Below, piece after piece: positions 34,956 to 35,199 of a stretch of 35,199 bases of DNA; position 1 is the stretch's first letter; each line of letters starts with the position of its first letter. The position numbers and the translations under genes are program-made. Under the pieces are notes generated by a model. That model made no database searches. It had not been told where the DNA came from and saw only the letters and a list, made by a program, of their open reading frames with translations. The stretch lies in contig JAIBAH010000040.1 in NCBI GenBank assembly GCA_019695295.1, positions 1 through 35,199 on the forward strand. Direction: 5' to 3'. Source of the stretch: Bacteroidia bacterium. Its GTDB lineage: Bacteria; Bacteroidota; Bacteroidia; J057.

Positions 34956-35199
34956 ATGAACGCTATGCAAAGTAAAAGAAAAAGGAAATCATATCCAAGT
35001 GATATACAGAAAAATGGTTGGAAACAGTTAAATTCTCTTCTTCCAGTAAGCAAAAGTAATAAAAAAACGGGTGGTCGTCCCCCGGAAGATTTACATGAAA
35101 TTATCAATGCAATATTTTATGTACAAAAAACAGGTTGTAGTTGGCGTAGTATTCCACATGATTTTCCGAAGTGGGAAACGGTTTACGGATATTTTCGGA
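34956..35199 (+). CDS. IS5-family transposase, N-terminal part (window edge)
   Basis: The frame starts [18 protein letters not shown] and stays open for 81 codons to the end of the window. The sequence is characteristic of the small IS5-family/DUF4096 transposase N-terminus: [48 protein letters not shown] and the W-x-TVYGYF segment. This part is DNA-binding; the DDE catalytic domain would lie beyond the window. A second possible start is the ATG at 34965. Confidence 0.85.
   Translation, partial: MNAMQSKRKRKSYPSDIQKNGWKQLNSLLPVSKSNKKTGGRPPEDLHEIINAIFYVQKTGCSWRSIPHDFPKWETVYGYFR

Larger units (their letters stand above)
34880..35199 (+). mobile_element. IS5-family insertion sequence, left part (runs off the window)
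   Basis: The element interrupts the ppx/gppA gene. Its left edge is estimated near 34876-34905, where the phosphatase frame stops resembling its family; the exact terminal repeat cannot be set because the right end is outside the window. It contains a -7 box at 34924-34931 and the transposase start. Confidence 0.75.

Noticed and set aside
1-35199. CRISPR array, prophage or defence island
   Set aside because: No regularly spaced repeats, integrase, phage structural cluster or known defence genes. The S74 domain is phage-like, but it sits on an exported bacterial protein with a signal peptide.

Overview
The window looks like chromosomal DNA of a Bacteroidota bacterium. I base this on five proteins with type IX secretion (T9SS) C-terminal sorting domains, promoters of the Bacteroidota form (TAnnTTTG at -7, sometimes with TTTG at -33), start codons in A-rich leaders without Shine-Dalgarno sites, and lineage-typical families (ABC permease/M1 peptidase fusion, DUF4286, DUF3127, DUF6576-tailed rhomboid). 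The genus cannot be read from the sequence; a free-living, polysaccharide-using lineage fits best.

Layout. 459-4987: an ABC ATPase followed by a giant ABC permease fused to an M1-type zinc peptidase, closed by a strong terminator. 5056-9158 (minus): a secreted M28 peptidase with a PDZ domain and a large surface protein ending in an intramolecular chaperone (peptidase S74) domain. 9813-12101: panC, panD and a flippase-like membrane protein. 12185-12258: tRNA-Glu with a strong promoter and a bidirectional terminator. 12337-14955 (minus): an active rhomboid protease, a catalytically dead rhomboid with a DUF6576 tail, and an endonuclease/exonuclease/phosphatase-fold protein, apparently one operon. 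15150-17465 (minus): a secreted enzyme fusing a DUF4886/SGNH-like domain, PKD and GH5. 17768-19685: a putative secreted HExxH metallopeptidase split by a frameshift, probably at a run of nine A. 19721-20735 (minus): a DUF4286 protein and an exported probable beta-barrel. 20984-23119: a 711-residue protein of unknown function. 23202-23969: a LytTR response regulator. 24121-25410: a second secreted GH5. 25607-29498: a lipoprotein, a delta-60 repeat protein and a parallel beta-helix protein, apparently one operon. 29586-29680: a palindromic REP/MITE-like repeat. 29703-32580 (minus): an alpha/beta hydrolase and a secreted Porphyromonas-type arginine/agmatine deiminase. 32667-34080: a glycerophosphodiester phosphodiesterase and a DUF3127 protein with an SSB-like tip. 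34258-35199: a Ppx/GppA gene cut short by an IS5-family insertion that runs off the window.

Most genes act at or beyond the cell envelope. The T9SS cargo (two GH5 enzymes, beta-helix protein, delta-60 protein, deiminase) suggests surface degradation of polysaccharide and protein. Interleaved are ordinary housekeeping genes (pantothenate synthesis, tRNA-Glu). There is no CRISPR array, prophage or obvious defence island. The most notable items are the split metallopeptidase, the IS-disrupted ppx, the SGNH-GH5 fusion, the rhomboid/pseudo-rhomboid pair, and the unrecognised 711-residue protein.
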